Assembly (NCBI RefSeq): GCF_021462225.1
Contig: NC_061798.1
Span: 19,986,820 to 20,050,819 of the forward strand
DNA length: 64,000 bases
Source of the DNA: Girardinichthys multiradiatus
Lineage: Eukaryota; Chordata; Actinopteri; Cyprinodontiformes; Goodeidae
Direction of reading: 5' to 3'
Positions within the stretch are counted from its first letter, which is position 1, and each line of letters begins with the position of its first letter. This document shows, in pieces, positions 18,301 to 26,874 of this stretch. The position numbers and the translations under genes were made by a program. A model generated the notes under the pieces. That model saw only the letters and a program-made list of their open reading frames with translations. It searched no databases and was not told the origin of the DNA.

Positions 18301-19327
18301 GGCAGGTTTAGAAGTTATTTTTAAGCTCTTTTTTTCTTTTAAGCCCTATTTTATTGACAACATTGGTAAGAATGTATCTAAGTGCAGGTGACACCATGCT
18401 CTAAGGCAGGTTGTTGGTGAGCTTCAAACTGCTTTTCAGCTGCTGAAGGCAATAAAATGGCTTCAACTGGTTCTTGCTGTGAATATTTAAATGTTTTCCT
18501 ACAGAAATTACTTCCATATCTTAGGTAATGTTGGTATTTCTACTGTAGGGGGAGACCTAACAGAAAGTATTGTCCTATGAATATATGTGTGTTTGACTGG
18601 ATGAGATCAACCTTGTGCCTGACCTGTTTATGTATTCTGATGCTCTTTCTTGTTCCATTATTCATCATTTGTTCTCAGTAATTATTTTACAATTTTTAAA
18701 CAACTTGGCAATGATCAAGAACTGACTCTTTTTTTTGTTTTGTCTATTCGGTTCTTTATTCCCCGTTAACCTAATGCAAGTCGAGTGGACGGTGTGAAAA
18801 CCTTTTAGTGTGCTTGAACACACACTAACATGACCACACAGATCCCTAAGATTCGCTGTAAAGCCAAATTTTCCCGTCGTAATAATAAAAAATGCCTCTT
18901 TGTACCTTTTCTGACGGTCTTTTCTCCGCTTCTTTCTTGCTCTTCTCGGAGACGGGTTTGCTGCTTCCGCTGCCGCTGGCGGAGGAGGAACCTGACAACT
19001 TGGAATCTTGTTTACTCAAGCTCATTTTGGACACGGAAACCTTTGACACCTCCACCTCCTGAGGAATAAACACAGAAAGCACAAGCGATTAGCTTTAAAC
19101 GCGATGCACACTGATCGAACACATAGAGGATATAACGATGTAAATACAGATGTTACTGACATGTTTCTTACTTTCTGCAAGGATCGGTAGGATGAGTCAC
19201 TCCCTCTTGCGAGGGATTCGTCAAGCAGAGCTTTGAGCTTCTCTGCTGAATCTTTGCTCTTTGAGTGCAGATAACTCAGTCCCTTCAGAAAGATTGGATC
19301 CAGCTCCAAGCTGACAGGTCCAGCCAT
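14778..19327 (-). CDS. INTS12: INTS12, Integrator complex subunit 12 (complete, six coding exons)
   Basis: Joined exons encode 447 residues, close to the human protein. The N-terminus [20 protein letters not shown] and [20 protein letters not shown] is the conserved helical segment. A PHD finger follows with zinc ligands C160, C163, C177, C180, H185, C188, C207 and C210 (C4HC3 pattern). The C-terminal half is Ser/Gly/Asn/Pro-rich and ends [12 protein letters not shown] plus a lysine-rich tail. Known role: small subunit of the nuclear Integrator complex, which cleaves snRNA 3' ends and terminates paused RNA polymerase II transcripts. The start is fixed by homology to the N-terminus and a strong Kozak context, GCCATGG. 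It is tail-to-tail with ARHGEF38 and head-to-head with GSTCD, as in other vertebrates. Confidence 0.95.
15327..17138. other. INTS12 intron 5
   Basis: 1.8-kb intron, AT-rich with A-runs near 15560 and 15910. It includes a Tc1 relic at 16570-16770. 16270-16560 reads like part of a dispersed repeat but I cannot name it. Confidence 0.6.
16570..16770 (+). mobile_element. Tc1-like relic in INTS12 intron
   Basis: GGATGCATGGCAGTGTGGGG, TGGCATTATGGAG and CAGCAGAATAATAATCTAAA followed by CAACCCAGAAATGGTTTGGC match the transposase core region of the family also seen at 1270 and 32560. Heavily decayed. Confidence 0.5.
17139..17282 (-). CDS. INTS12: INTS12 coding exon 5
   Basis: 48 codons between GTCGTCAAG and GTATGT. 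Encodes [19 protein letters not shown] and [10 protein letters not shown], both recognisable in vertebrate INTS12. Confidence 0.9.
17370..17529 (-). CDS. INTS12: INTS12 coding exon 4 (PHD finger)
   Basis: Acceptor CAATCAG. Encodes [20 protein letters not shown] and [13 protein letters not shown], supplying six zinc ligands. The donor ATG|GTGAGG starts an 87-nt intron that is a multiple of three and has no stop in frame. Confidence 0.92.
17616..17797 (-). CDS. INTS12: INTS12 coding exon 3
   Basis: Acceptor AATCAG, donor GTACAT. Encodes [36 protein letters not shown] and two bases of Arg164. Carries the first zinc-ligand pair of the PHD finger. Confidence 0.93.
17798..18905. other. INTS12 intron 2
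   Basis: 1.1-kb intron; no element recognised with confidence. Confidence 0.5.
18906..19058 (-). CDS. INTS12: INTS12 coding exon 2
   Basis: 51 codons between ATTCCTCAG and GTACAA. Encodes [20 protein letters not shown], a Ser/Gly stretch and [13 protein letters not shown], a basic segment conserved in INTS12. Confidence 0.9.
19172..19327 (-). CDS. INTS12: INTS12 coding exon 1
   Basis: 52 codons from the ATG to AAA|GTAAGA. Contains the conserved N-terminal helix region. An acceptor-like TTTGGTAG ends two bases before the ATG, suggesting an upstream untranslated exon. Confidence 0.93.
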
Positions 19328-19329
19328 GG

Positions 19330-21633
19330 CTACCAAACGGGAATGATGAAATATTGTCAGGTTTCAGTTGTGCAATTTACACAAAGATGCGCAGCTGGGT
19401 TATTTAAAACAACATTCATTTACAGGCTTTTGTCCTGATTTATGGTTGCAATACTTCAACATCATTCTACCAGAACTCAGGGATGATGATTACAATGAGG
19501 CTGCAGATAAATTAGCTAAAGTAGCTAAACAGTGTTTAATGATTACCACATTTCCCGTGGACACATGTTCTTATGAAAGCTAAAAATATGCTCATTGAAA
19601 TTCAGGTAATGTGGATATTATCTCACATCAGGGGGCCAAAATAAACGTCTCAGATGTTAGTTGTCATGACAAGCAGGAGTGGACAAAATGGACTTAAACG
19701 TTTACCTCGACATTGTGGTATTTATAGCAATAATTATGAAAGTAATGATAGAAAGCCTTAAAGAAAAAAATGAACTGCAGTTTTGTTTTTGTTGGCAACA
19801 GACTGTAGGGCTGTGAGTGCACGTCACCACAGTCAAAGCCGCGCAGACCATAAATACTGCTCTTAAAAAACCAAGGAGAACTTAGCAATCATTGAAAAGG
19901 CTACTACAGGACACCGCTGACATTACGTAGCGCATTGCTACCATAAGCCTTTCTGAATATCCAATTGTTTTTTCACCATTTTGGTTTTTTTTTTAAAACA
20001 AAAAAACTGAAGGTTAGACTTCACTTTTTAATAATAGCGATTCGGAAAAGACAACAGGTTCTCCATTATTGTCTCACATTCTGCTAATATTCCCAACAAT
20101 CCATTTTCAAATAGTTTACCAGTCACTAATCCAGTGCCTCCAGCCTTATACAGTGCCTTAGCTTCATTCCTCTTGAGCCTTTTTACATTTTGTTATGATT
20201 CAGACATCAGTTTACTTCAAATTATTTACTTGAATTTTCTTTTATTTGGATTTTATGTAATAGACCAACACAAAGTAGTGTTAAATGGAAGGAAATGAGT
20301 ACAAATCTTTTTACAAATAAAAATCTGAAGCGTGCCGTGCATTTGCATTCATCCCCCTTCGCGCCAATGCTCCTAGATAAAATCCAGTGCAACCAACTGC
20401 AAGGAGATCTACAACTCAGGTGGGACGATCTGTTGATTCGACACCTATTATCAGCTATTCTGGCCTCTATGTAAGAAGGTTGAAAAGAAAGTCATTGCCA
20501 CAAGCAAGATGCTCTGGTCAGCGGAGACCACGATTGAAATTCTGCGATGGGTGTGTGGTGGGAAACAAAAACTTCACACCACCCTGAACCCGTACAATGA
20601 CACATGGAGGTGGCAGCATTGTACTGTTGGGGTTCTTCAGCAGGGTCAAGGGAACGGTTCAGAGCCGATGGAAAGATAGAGCTAAATACAGTGCAACCTG
20701 GAAGAAAATCTCTTGGAGGCTAACACTTTATACCTGAATGGAGTCACCTTGAGAAGCTATACCTTAATAGTCTGAACATACCTCACGCAGTGGTCATGGC
20801 TCTTAAAGTAACAGGAACAGTCATTTCTTTACCATTTTCCACCTCTTATTGCTAATAGGCCAGAAAGTGGTGCTCCACAAAAACACACTGGGGTTCATGT
20901 TCGCCCACTTTAGTTTCTAATGGGGTTTTTAAAAATTATCTACTGCATTTCTCTGTAAGATAAAAGACATCTCAGTCTCTATGTGGGCAAAGCTGGTGGA
21001 GACAAGCCCCAAAATACTTGCAGCTACAACTGCGGAGAAAGTTGGTTCTACAAAGTTCTGACTGAGGGGAGAGTTAATAGAAATGCAAGACACGCTTTTT
21101 AGATTTATTTTTATGTGTTAGATCATACATTGTACATTTAAACCGACAGAAAGTAATTTCATGTTTTTTGTTTTTTTTAAAACACCAATATTTGTTTTAG
21201 GGAGACTAAAATATTACGTGACAGCGATCTGTTTCACGTCAGGAGCACCGGGCCACGGATTTTCCACTCGAGAGCATACATCACATTTTAATGAGAGAAC
21301 CTGGCACTTTCTAAAAAGGATGGGGAACCAATGAGAAGAATTATAAGCTACTCGGCGCTAAGATATTCCAAGTATTTTACCAGACACACGTTATATTACG
21401 TTAGCATGCTAGCAATACCAGTTCCTCCAGTTCCCTCGTTGTAGATCTAAACTACCACACCATAGCCGTCTTTTTTGAGGGGTTTCTACAGATTTTGGGT
21501 CACTGTGTAGCGTTGAAAGGAGCACAAGAACACCCTCATAGCAGAGTTGTCGCTAAGGTTACCATGGCAGTAAAAACGACGCTTAGACAAACCGTTATGG
21601 ACCCAGAATAGCTGTCTTATAAAAAAGCCTTAC
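19330..21633. other. probable INTS12 5' intron / upstream region
   Basis: Apart from the Tc1 relic at 20149-20830 I see no gene. The frame at 19368-19583 has no recognisable homology. Confidence 0.45.
20149..20830 (+). mobile_element. Tc1-like relic
   Basis: Left end TACAGTGCCTTAGCTTCATT, then TTATGTAATAGACCAACACA, the terminus of the family also present at 4693, 7660 and 62140. Plus-strand transposase debris: CTGGTCAGCGGAGACCACGA, then ACACATGGAGGTGGCAGCAT and GATGGAAAGATAGAGCTAAA. No open frame of useful length. Confidence 0.6.
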
Positions 21634-21870
21634 CTGACACTATTGGGCTTCTGTTTAATGTTATAAGAATATTTTCGGCAAACAAAGGGAGACTGAGCAA
21701 CACTTCCTCCACGGCAGCAAATAAAACCGACGCAGCCGTTTTGGTGCAACCGTCTAATATGTCCAGAATAAACATGAGCGGAACTCTTCATGGGTTTATC
21801 AGCGGTTGGCAAACAGCTTTTGATGTGCATTACCGCTTCCCTGTGAATGGGAGAATGAATCAGAATGGAC
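21634..21870 (-). other. INTS12: candidate INTS12 5' untranslated exon
   Basis: On the minus strand a strong donor AGTGTCAG|GTAAGG lies at 21634/21633. Joined to the acceptor at 19330 it would give CAG|CCATGG, an optimal start context. An ETS-like AGGAAGTG (minus strand) lies at 21701-21708. The 5' limit is a guess, set just inside the Tc1 copy at 21887. Confidence 0.4.
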
Positions 21871-21886
21871 ACCCTATGTTCAACTA

Positions 21887-23496
21887 CAGGTCCTTCTCAA
21901 AAAATTAGCATATTGTGATAAAGTTCATTATTTTCCATAATGTCATGATGAAAATTTAACATTCATATATTTTAGATTCATTGCACACTAACTGAAATAT
22001 TTCAGGTCTTTTATTGTCTTAATACGGATGATTTTGGCATACAGCTCATGAAAACCCAAAATTCCTATCTCACAAAATTAGCATATCATTAAAAGGGTCT
22101 CTAAACGAGCTATGAACCTAATCATCTGAATCAACGAGTTAACTCTAAACACCTGCAAAAGATTCCTGAGGCCTTTAAAACTCCCAGCCTGGTTCATCAC
22201 TCAAAACCCCAATCATGGGTAAGACTGCCGACCTGACTGCTGTCCAGAAGGCCACAATTGACACCCTCAAGCAAGAGGATAAGACACAGAAAGAAATTTC
22301 TGAACGAATAGGCTGTTCCCAGAGTGCTGTATCAAGGCACCTCAGTGGGAAGTCTGTGGGAAGAAAAAAGTGTGGCAGAAAACGCTGCACAACGAGAAGA
22401 GGTGACCGGACCCTGAGGAAGATTGTGGAGAAGGGCCGTTTCCAGACCTTGGGGGACCTGCGGAAGCAGTGGACTGAGTCTGGAGTAGAAACATCCAGAG
22501 CCACCGTGCACAGGCGTGTGCAGGAAATGGGCTACAGGTGCCGCATTCCCCAGGTCAAGCCACTTTTGAACCAGAAACAGCGGCAGAAGCGCCTGACCTG
22601 GGCTACAGAGAAGCAGCAATGGACTGTTGCTCAGTGGTCCAAAGTACTTTTTTCAGATGAAAGCAAATTCTGCATGTCATTCGGAAATCAAGGTACCAGA
22701 GTCTGGAGGAAGACTGGGGAGAAGGAAATGCCAAAATGCCAGAAGTCCAGTGTCAAGTACCCACAGTCAGTGATGGTCTGGGGTGCCGTGTCAGCTGCTG
22801 GTGTTGGTCCACTGTGTTTTATCAAGAGCAGGGTCAATGCAGCTAGCTATCAGGAGATTTTGGAGCACTTCATGCTTCCATCTGCTGAAAAGCTTAATGG
22901 AGATGAAGATTTCATTTTTCAGCACGACCTGGCACCTGCTCACAGTGCCAAAACCACTGGTAAATGGTTTACTAACCATGGTATCACTGTGCTCAATTGG
23001 CCTGCCAACTCTCCTGACCTGAACCCCATAGAGAATCTGTGGGATATTGTGAAGAGAACGTTGAGAGACTCAAGACCCAACACTCTGGATGAGCTAAAGG
23101 CCGCTATCGAAGCATCCTGGGCCTCCATAAGACCTCAGCAGTGCCACAGGCTGATTGCCTCCATGCCACGCCGCATTGAAGCAGTCATTTCTGCAAAAGG
23201 ATTCCCGTCCAAGTATTGAGTGCATAACTGTACATGATTATTTGAAGGTTGACGTTTTTTGTATTAAAAACACTTTTCTTTTATTTGTCGGATGAAATAT
23301 GCTAATTTTGTGAGATAGGAATTTTGGGTTTTCATGAGCTGTATGCCAAAATCATCCGTATTAAGACAATAAAAGACCTGAAATATTTCAGTTAGTGTAC
23401 AATGAATCTAAAATATATGAATGTTAAATTTTCATCATTACATTATGGAAAATAATGAACTTTATCACAATATGCTAATATTTTGAGAAGGACCTG
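21887..23496 (+). mobile_element. Tc1 transposon copy 2, apparently intact
   Basis: 1610 bp between TA dinucleotides (21885-21886, 23497-23498). Terminal inverted repeats of about 200 bp begin CAGGTCCTTCTCAAAAAATT; within each, a second copy of the CTCA-AAATTAGCATAT motif lies at the inner end. Encloses an uninterrupted transposase. It sits between INTS12 and GSTCD, about 250 bp beyond the candidate INTS12 donor. Confidence 0.95.
22215..23219 (+). CDS. Tc1 family transposase (DD34E), intact
   Basis: 334 codons from ATG GGT AAG. Predicted role: DNA transposase that binds the terminal repeats and moves the element by cut-and-paste into TA. Residues about 15-50 form the first helix-turn-helix ([20 protein letters not shown]), followed by the basic [12 protein letters not shown] motif and a second DNA-binding segment ([17 protein letters not shown]). 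The catalytic acids are Asp in LFSDESKF, Asp in FQHDLAPAH and Glu in [11 protein letters not shown], with 34 residues between the last two. No stop or frameshift seen. Length is normal for Tc1 transposases. Confidence 0.93.
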   Translation: MGKTADLTAVQKATIDTLKQEDKTQKEISERIGCSQSAVSRHLSGKSVGRKKCGRKRCTTRRGDRTLRKIVEKGRFQTLGDLRKQWTESGVETSRATVHRRVQEMGYRCRIPQVKPLLNQKQRQKRLTWATEKQQWTVAQWSKVLFSDESKFCMSFGNQGTRVWRKTGEKEMPKCQKSSVKYPQSVMVWGAVSAAGVGPLCFIKSRVNAASYQEILEHFMLPSAEKLNGDEDFIFQHDLAPAHSAKTTGKWFTNHGITVLNWPANSPDLNPIENLWDIVKRTLRDSRPNTLDELKAAIEASWASIRPQQCHRLIASMPRRIEAVISAKGFPSKY

Positions 23497-23498
23497 TA

Positions 23499-23814
23499 CA
23501 GGGTTCTGATTTTATGAAGAACTGAAAAAAAAGTTCTAATTAAAATATGTTCAGAATTTAAAGTAATTAATTAAACTAAATTAAACTTAAACTTTTTGAT
23601 CACTAAAATCTCTGTCATATCTTATACAATCTAAAAGTGCATATTCAACTGTCTCTTGTGATTGACCACACTCATGGAGTCTTGTAGGGTGCTTTCTCTT
23701 TTGTTCAGACTGCTATTCAGGTCTGTATGGCTAGAGAATGCCTGAGAAAATGATTTACTTTAAAATAATTTTGATCTCTGCTGCTACAGAAAAGATCTCA
23801 CGTGGTTATCACTT
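23499..23814. other. unassigned DNA between two Tc1 elements
   Basis: About 316 bp of AT-rich sequence, probably part of the original INTS12-GSTCD intergenic region. Confidence 0.4.
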
Positions 23815-24155
23815 AATACATCTTAATAAACTATAATATCATTAAAAAGTTAATTTATCTCATTAATACAGTTTAGAAAGTAAAAGTGGTAGAATATTTA
23901 GATTCAGTACACACAGTGAAATATTTACGGTGTTCATTTCTGTTCATTTAAACAGTTTACAGCTGACGAAAACCAGAAATTCTGAAAAAAGAATCTTCGT
24001 TGTGTTTTATGGGTTTTAGGTTAAGAGAGTTTGTTTGCCAATCAAGTAAAGTGATTCAATTGTCTTTAAAGCAGGTATGGGTTCTTCTAGAAATGTGAGA
24101 AAAAGCGAAAACAAAAATGAAATGAAAATCTCAATTAAAATTGTCATCAGAGAAA

Positions 24156-25405
24156 TACGGAAGAGTATTAGGGCCACTAAAAAAAATAAAATAAAATTCT
24201 GACTTTTTTCTCAGAATTCTGACTTTAATCTCAGAATTTTGACTTTAATTTCAGAATTCTGACTTTAATCTCAGAATTTTGACTAATTTCAGAATTCTGA
24301 CTTTAATCTCAGAATTTTGACTTTAATCTCAGAATTTTGACTTTAATTTCAGAATTCTGACTTTAATCTCAGAATTTTGACTAATTTCAGAATTCTGACT
24401 TTAATCTCAGAATTTTGACTTTAATCTCAGAATTTTGACTTTAATTTCAGAATTCTGACTTTAATCTCAGAATTTTGACTTTAATTTCAGAATTCTGACT
24501 TTAATCTCAGAATTTTGACTTTAATTTCAGAATTCTGACTTTAATCTCAGAATTTTGACTTTAATTTCAGAATTCTGACTTTAATCTCAGAATTTTGACT
24601 TTAATTTCAGAATTCTGACTTTAATCTCAGAATTTTGACTTTAATCTCAGAATTTTGACTTTAATTTCAGAATTCTGACTTTAATCTCAGAATTTTGACT
24701 TTAATTTCAGAATTCTGACTTTAATCTCAGAATTTTGACTTTAATCTCAGAATTTTGACTTTAATTTCAGAATTCTGACTTTAATCTCAGAATTTTGACT
24801 TTAATCTCAGAATTTTGACTTTAATTTCAGAATTCTGACTTTAATCTCGGAATTTTGACTTTAATTTCAGAATTCTGACTTTAATCTCAGAATTTTGATT
24901 TTAATTTCAGAATTCTGACTTTAATCTCAGAATTTTGACTTTAATTTCAGAATTCTGACTTTAATCTCAGAATTTTGACTTTAATTTCAGATTTCTGACT
25001 TTAATTTCAGCATTCTGACTTTAATTTCAGAATTCTGACTTTAATCTCAGAATTCTGACTTTAATTTCAGAATTCTGACTTTAATCTCAGAATTTTGACT
25101 TTAATTTCAGAATTCTGACTTTAATCTCAGAATTTTGATTTTAATTTCAGAATTCTGACTTTAATCTCAGAATTTTGACTTTAATTTCAGAATTCTGACT
25201 TTAATCTCAGAATTTTGACTTTAATTTCAGATTTCTGACTTTAATTTCAGAATTCTGACTTTAATTTCAGATTTCTGACTTTAATTTCAGGATTCTGACT
25301 TTAATCTCAGAATTCTGACTTTAATTTCAGAATTTAAAGTCAGAATTCTGAAATTAAAGTCAGAATTTTATTTTATGTTTTTAGTGGCCCTAATACTCTT
25401 CCGTA
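24156..25405. mobile_element. 1250-bp TIR element with internal 20-bp satellite
   Basis: Both ends carry TACGGAAGAGTATTAGGGCC in inverted orientation; identity extends 28 bp without mismatch and about 47 bp with one mismatch and one indel, running into the repeat array. Flanked by the direct repeat GAGAAA (24150-24155 and 25406-25411). No coding sequence. The interior is the tandem array listed separately. The 6-bp duplication fits neither Tc1 (TA) nor hAT (8 bp), so I leave the superfamily open. Confidence 0.8.
24197..25335. repeat. 20-bp minisatellite, two alternating variants
   Basis: About 56 head-to-tail copies. Variant A is CTCAGAATTTTGACTTTAAT; variant B is TTCAGAATTCTGACTTTAAT, whose core TCAGAATTCTGA is a perfect palindrome with an EcoRI site. 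They mostly alternate A-B, with occasional A-A. A unit lacking two bases (GACTAATTTCAG) appears at 24281 and again at 24379, 98 bp apart. Near 25330 the orientation flips for the last units as the array enters the right terminal repeat. Confidence 0.95.
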
Positions 25406-26224
25406 GAGAAAAGCATGAAGTGCTCTGAAACGTTCTGTTAGATGGGTGCACTGATGTTGGACTTGATAAAACCAAGTGGCCCAACACCAGTAGATGACAC
25501 GATTTGCAAAATCATCACTGACTTTTGAATCTTCACACTTGACCTCAAACAGCGTGGATTCTGTGCCTCTCCGCGCTTCCTCCAAACTCTGAAACCTTGA
25601 TTTCTCAATGAAATGCAAAAAATAGTATGAAAAGAAGCACTTCTGATATTGTCTTGGATTTAGGAGTGGCCTAACCCAAGTAACGGAACATCTGTAGCCC
25701 ATATGCTGGATATGTCTGTGTGCACTGCCTCCTGCTGCAGTCAACACCTTGTGAATCGTCCCCGAACACGTGTACAGGCTTTGTTTCACAATCTTTGATG
25801 TCTGTGCCCCTTTTTCTAATTCACTATTCCTTCCACTAATATGTTTGGATACATCATTCACAGCCAGCATTACCTTTGGAAGGTGTTAAATCAGCAGTGC
25901 CCTCCATGAACATGTATGACCGTAACATAACATTTCTGTGTTTTGAACACCTTTTTATTTTTCTTTCCTGATATTTCAACTGACTGTGAAACTGAATTTG
26001 TATTTTCTGTAAGCCACAATCATAAAAATGAACAGAAATAATGGCTTGAAACATAACACTTGTGTTAATAAAACTATACGAGTTCCACGTTTAGAAATGG
26101 ATCCTCAAAACAAATGAACTTTTTACCGATAATCTAATTTACTGAAGTGCACATGTGCATTTTTGCCATACCTAAAAGAATAGTGTATTTTAAACATATT
26201 TCTCATTTTGTACTACGACTGCAG

Positions 26225-26240
26225 ACAGCAGAGGGCACTG
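26225..26240 (+). promoter_or_regulatory. CTCF-like motif upstream of GSTCD
   Basis: ACAGCAGAGGGCACTG matches the core of the vertebrate CTCF consensus (CCAGCAGGGGGCGCTG-like) at most positions. Located just before the inferred GSTCD first exon. Confidence 0.4.
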
Positions 26241-26244
26241 TGGA

Positions 26245-26323
26245 TTCGTTTTAACTTTACACAGAGAAGAAGAAGAAGAAGAAGCAGCCGTAAACACGAG
26301 AAGTCCATGTGTTACCAGTGTTT
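26245..26323 (+). other. GSTCD: candidate GSTCD 5' untranslated exon
   Basis: A (GAA)n run, then CCATGTGTTACCAGTGTTT followed by the strong donor GTAAGT at 26324. The matching acceptor CTCCACAG ends at 26428, giving a 105-bp 5' UTR intron. The transcription start is not determinable; 26245 is approximate. Confidence 0.5.
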
Positions 26324-26445
26324 GTAAGTATTTGTTATGTCATGTGTTTAATACAGTTGACATTCAGGCACATAAATGACATCTTCTGATTTATAAATCT
26401 GACAGATATCTTTCGTTTTACTCCACAGCGTTGACCCTATTTAAA

Positions 26446-26874
26446 ATGAAAAACTCTGAGGCAGAGCAGCAGCATCCCTGCCTCTATGTAGAAGTTTGTT
26501 CCCATAACGAGGAGCTGCGTCTGCCCCTGCACACCTCCATCGTCCTGTTCCTCCTGTCTTACTGCGAGTCCAGTTCTTTCAAAGTCTTCTTTGTTCGCAG
26601 CGACAGCGACAACAAAAGCTGCTCCGAGTCCCTGAGGGCTCACCTCCCGGAGTCTCTCAGGGTGTGCGACCTCCTCACCCCGGAGGCACTGCCGCGGCTG
26701 GTTAGGAGCTGCCGTCTCCCGGCTGCCGTGGATGAGAGCGGTCGGCTCTGCAGGGCCGGGCTGGCGGTGGTCCTCAGGCACATCATCATTAGGACCGTCG
26801 AGGCTGACCCCTCCAGGAATGACGTGCAGGCGCTGCTGGGGTTTAAGAAAACGTGTCTGAAGGCTTGTGCAGAG
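26446..26874 (+). CDS. GSTCD: GSTCD coding exon 1
   Basis: 143 codons, residues 1-143, ending AAGGCTTGTGCAGAG|GTTAGT. GC-rich relative to the surroundings. An alternative start at the upstream TTG is not needed. Confidence 0.93.

Larger units (their letters stand above)
23815..26090 (-). mobile_element. old Tc1 relic, split by the 24156-25405 element
   Basis: Right terminus (about 25940-26090) contains AAAAATGAACAGAAATAATG; the left part (23815-24010) contains the inverted counterpart around CATTTCTGTTCATTTAAACA. Minus-strand coding debris at 25870-25412: GTIHKVLTAAGGSAHRHIQH, MGYRCSVTWVRPLLNPRQYQ, plus a start-like MFMEGTADLTPSKGNAG at 25911. Similar to, but clearly older than, copies 1 and 2. 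Confidence 0.6.

Noticed and set aside
19368..19583. 71-codon plus-strand frame upstream of INTS12
   Set aside because: No recognisable domain or codon signature; likely chance within the probable INTS12 5' intron.
24197..25335. CRISPR-like regular array
   Set aside because: The 20-bp units are directly adjacent with no unique spacers, in a vertebrate genome; it is a minisatellite.
25373..25870. 165-codon minus-strand frame as a host gene
   Set aside because: It contains Tc1 transposase debris and runs into the terminal repeat of the satellite element.
26437..26781. Antisense frame opposite GSTCD exon 1
   Set aside because: Shadow of a GC-rich coding exon; no independent support.
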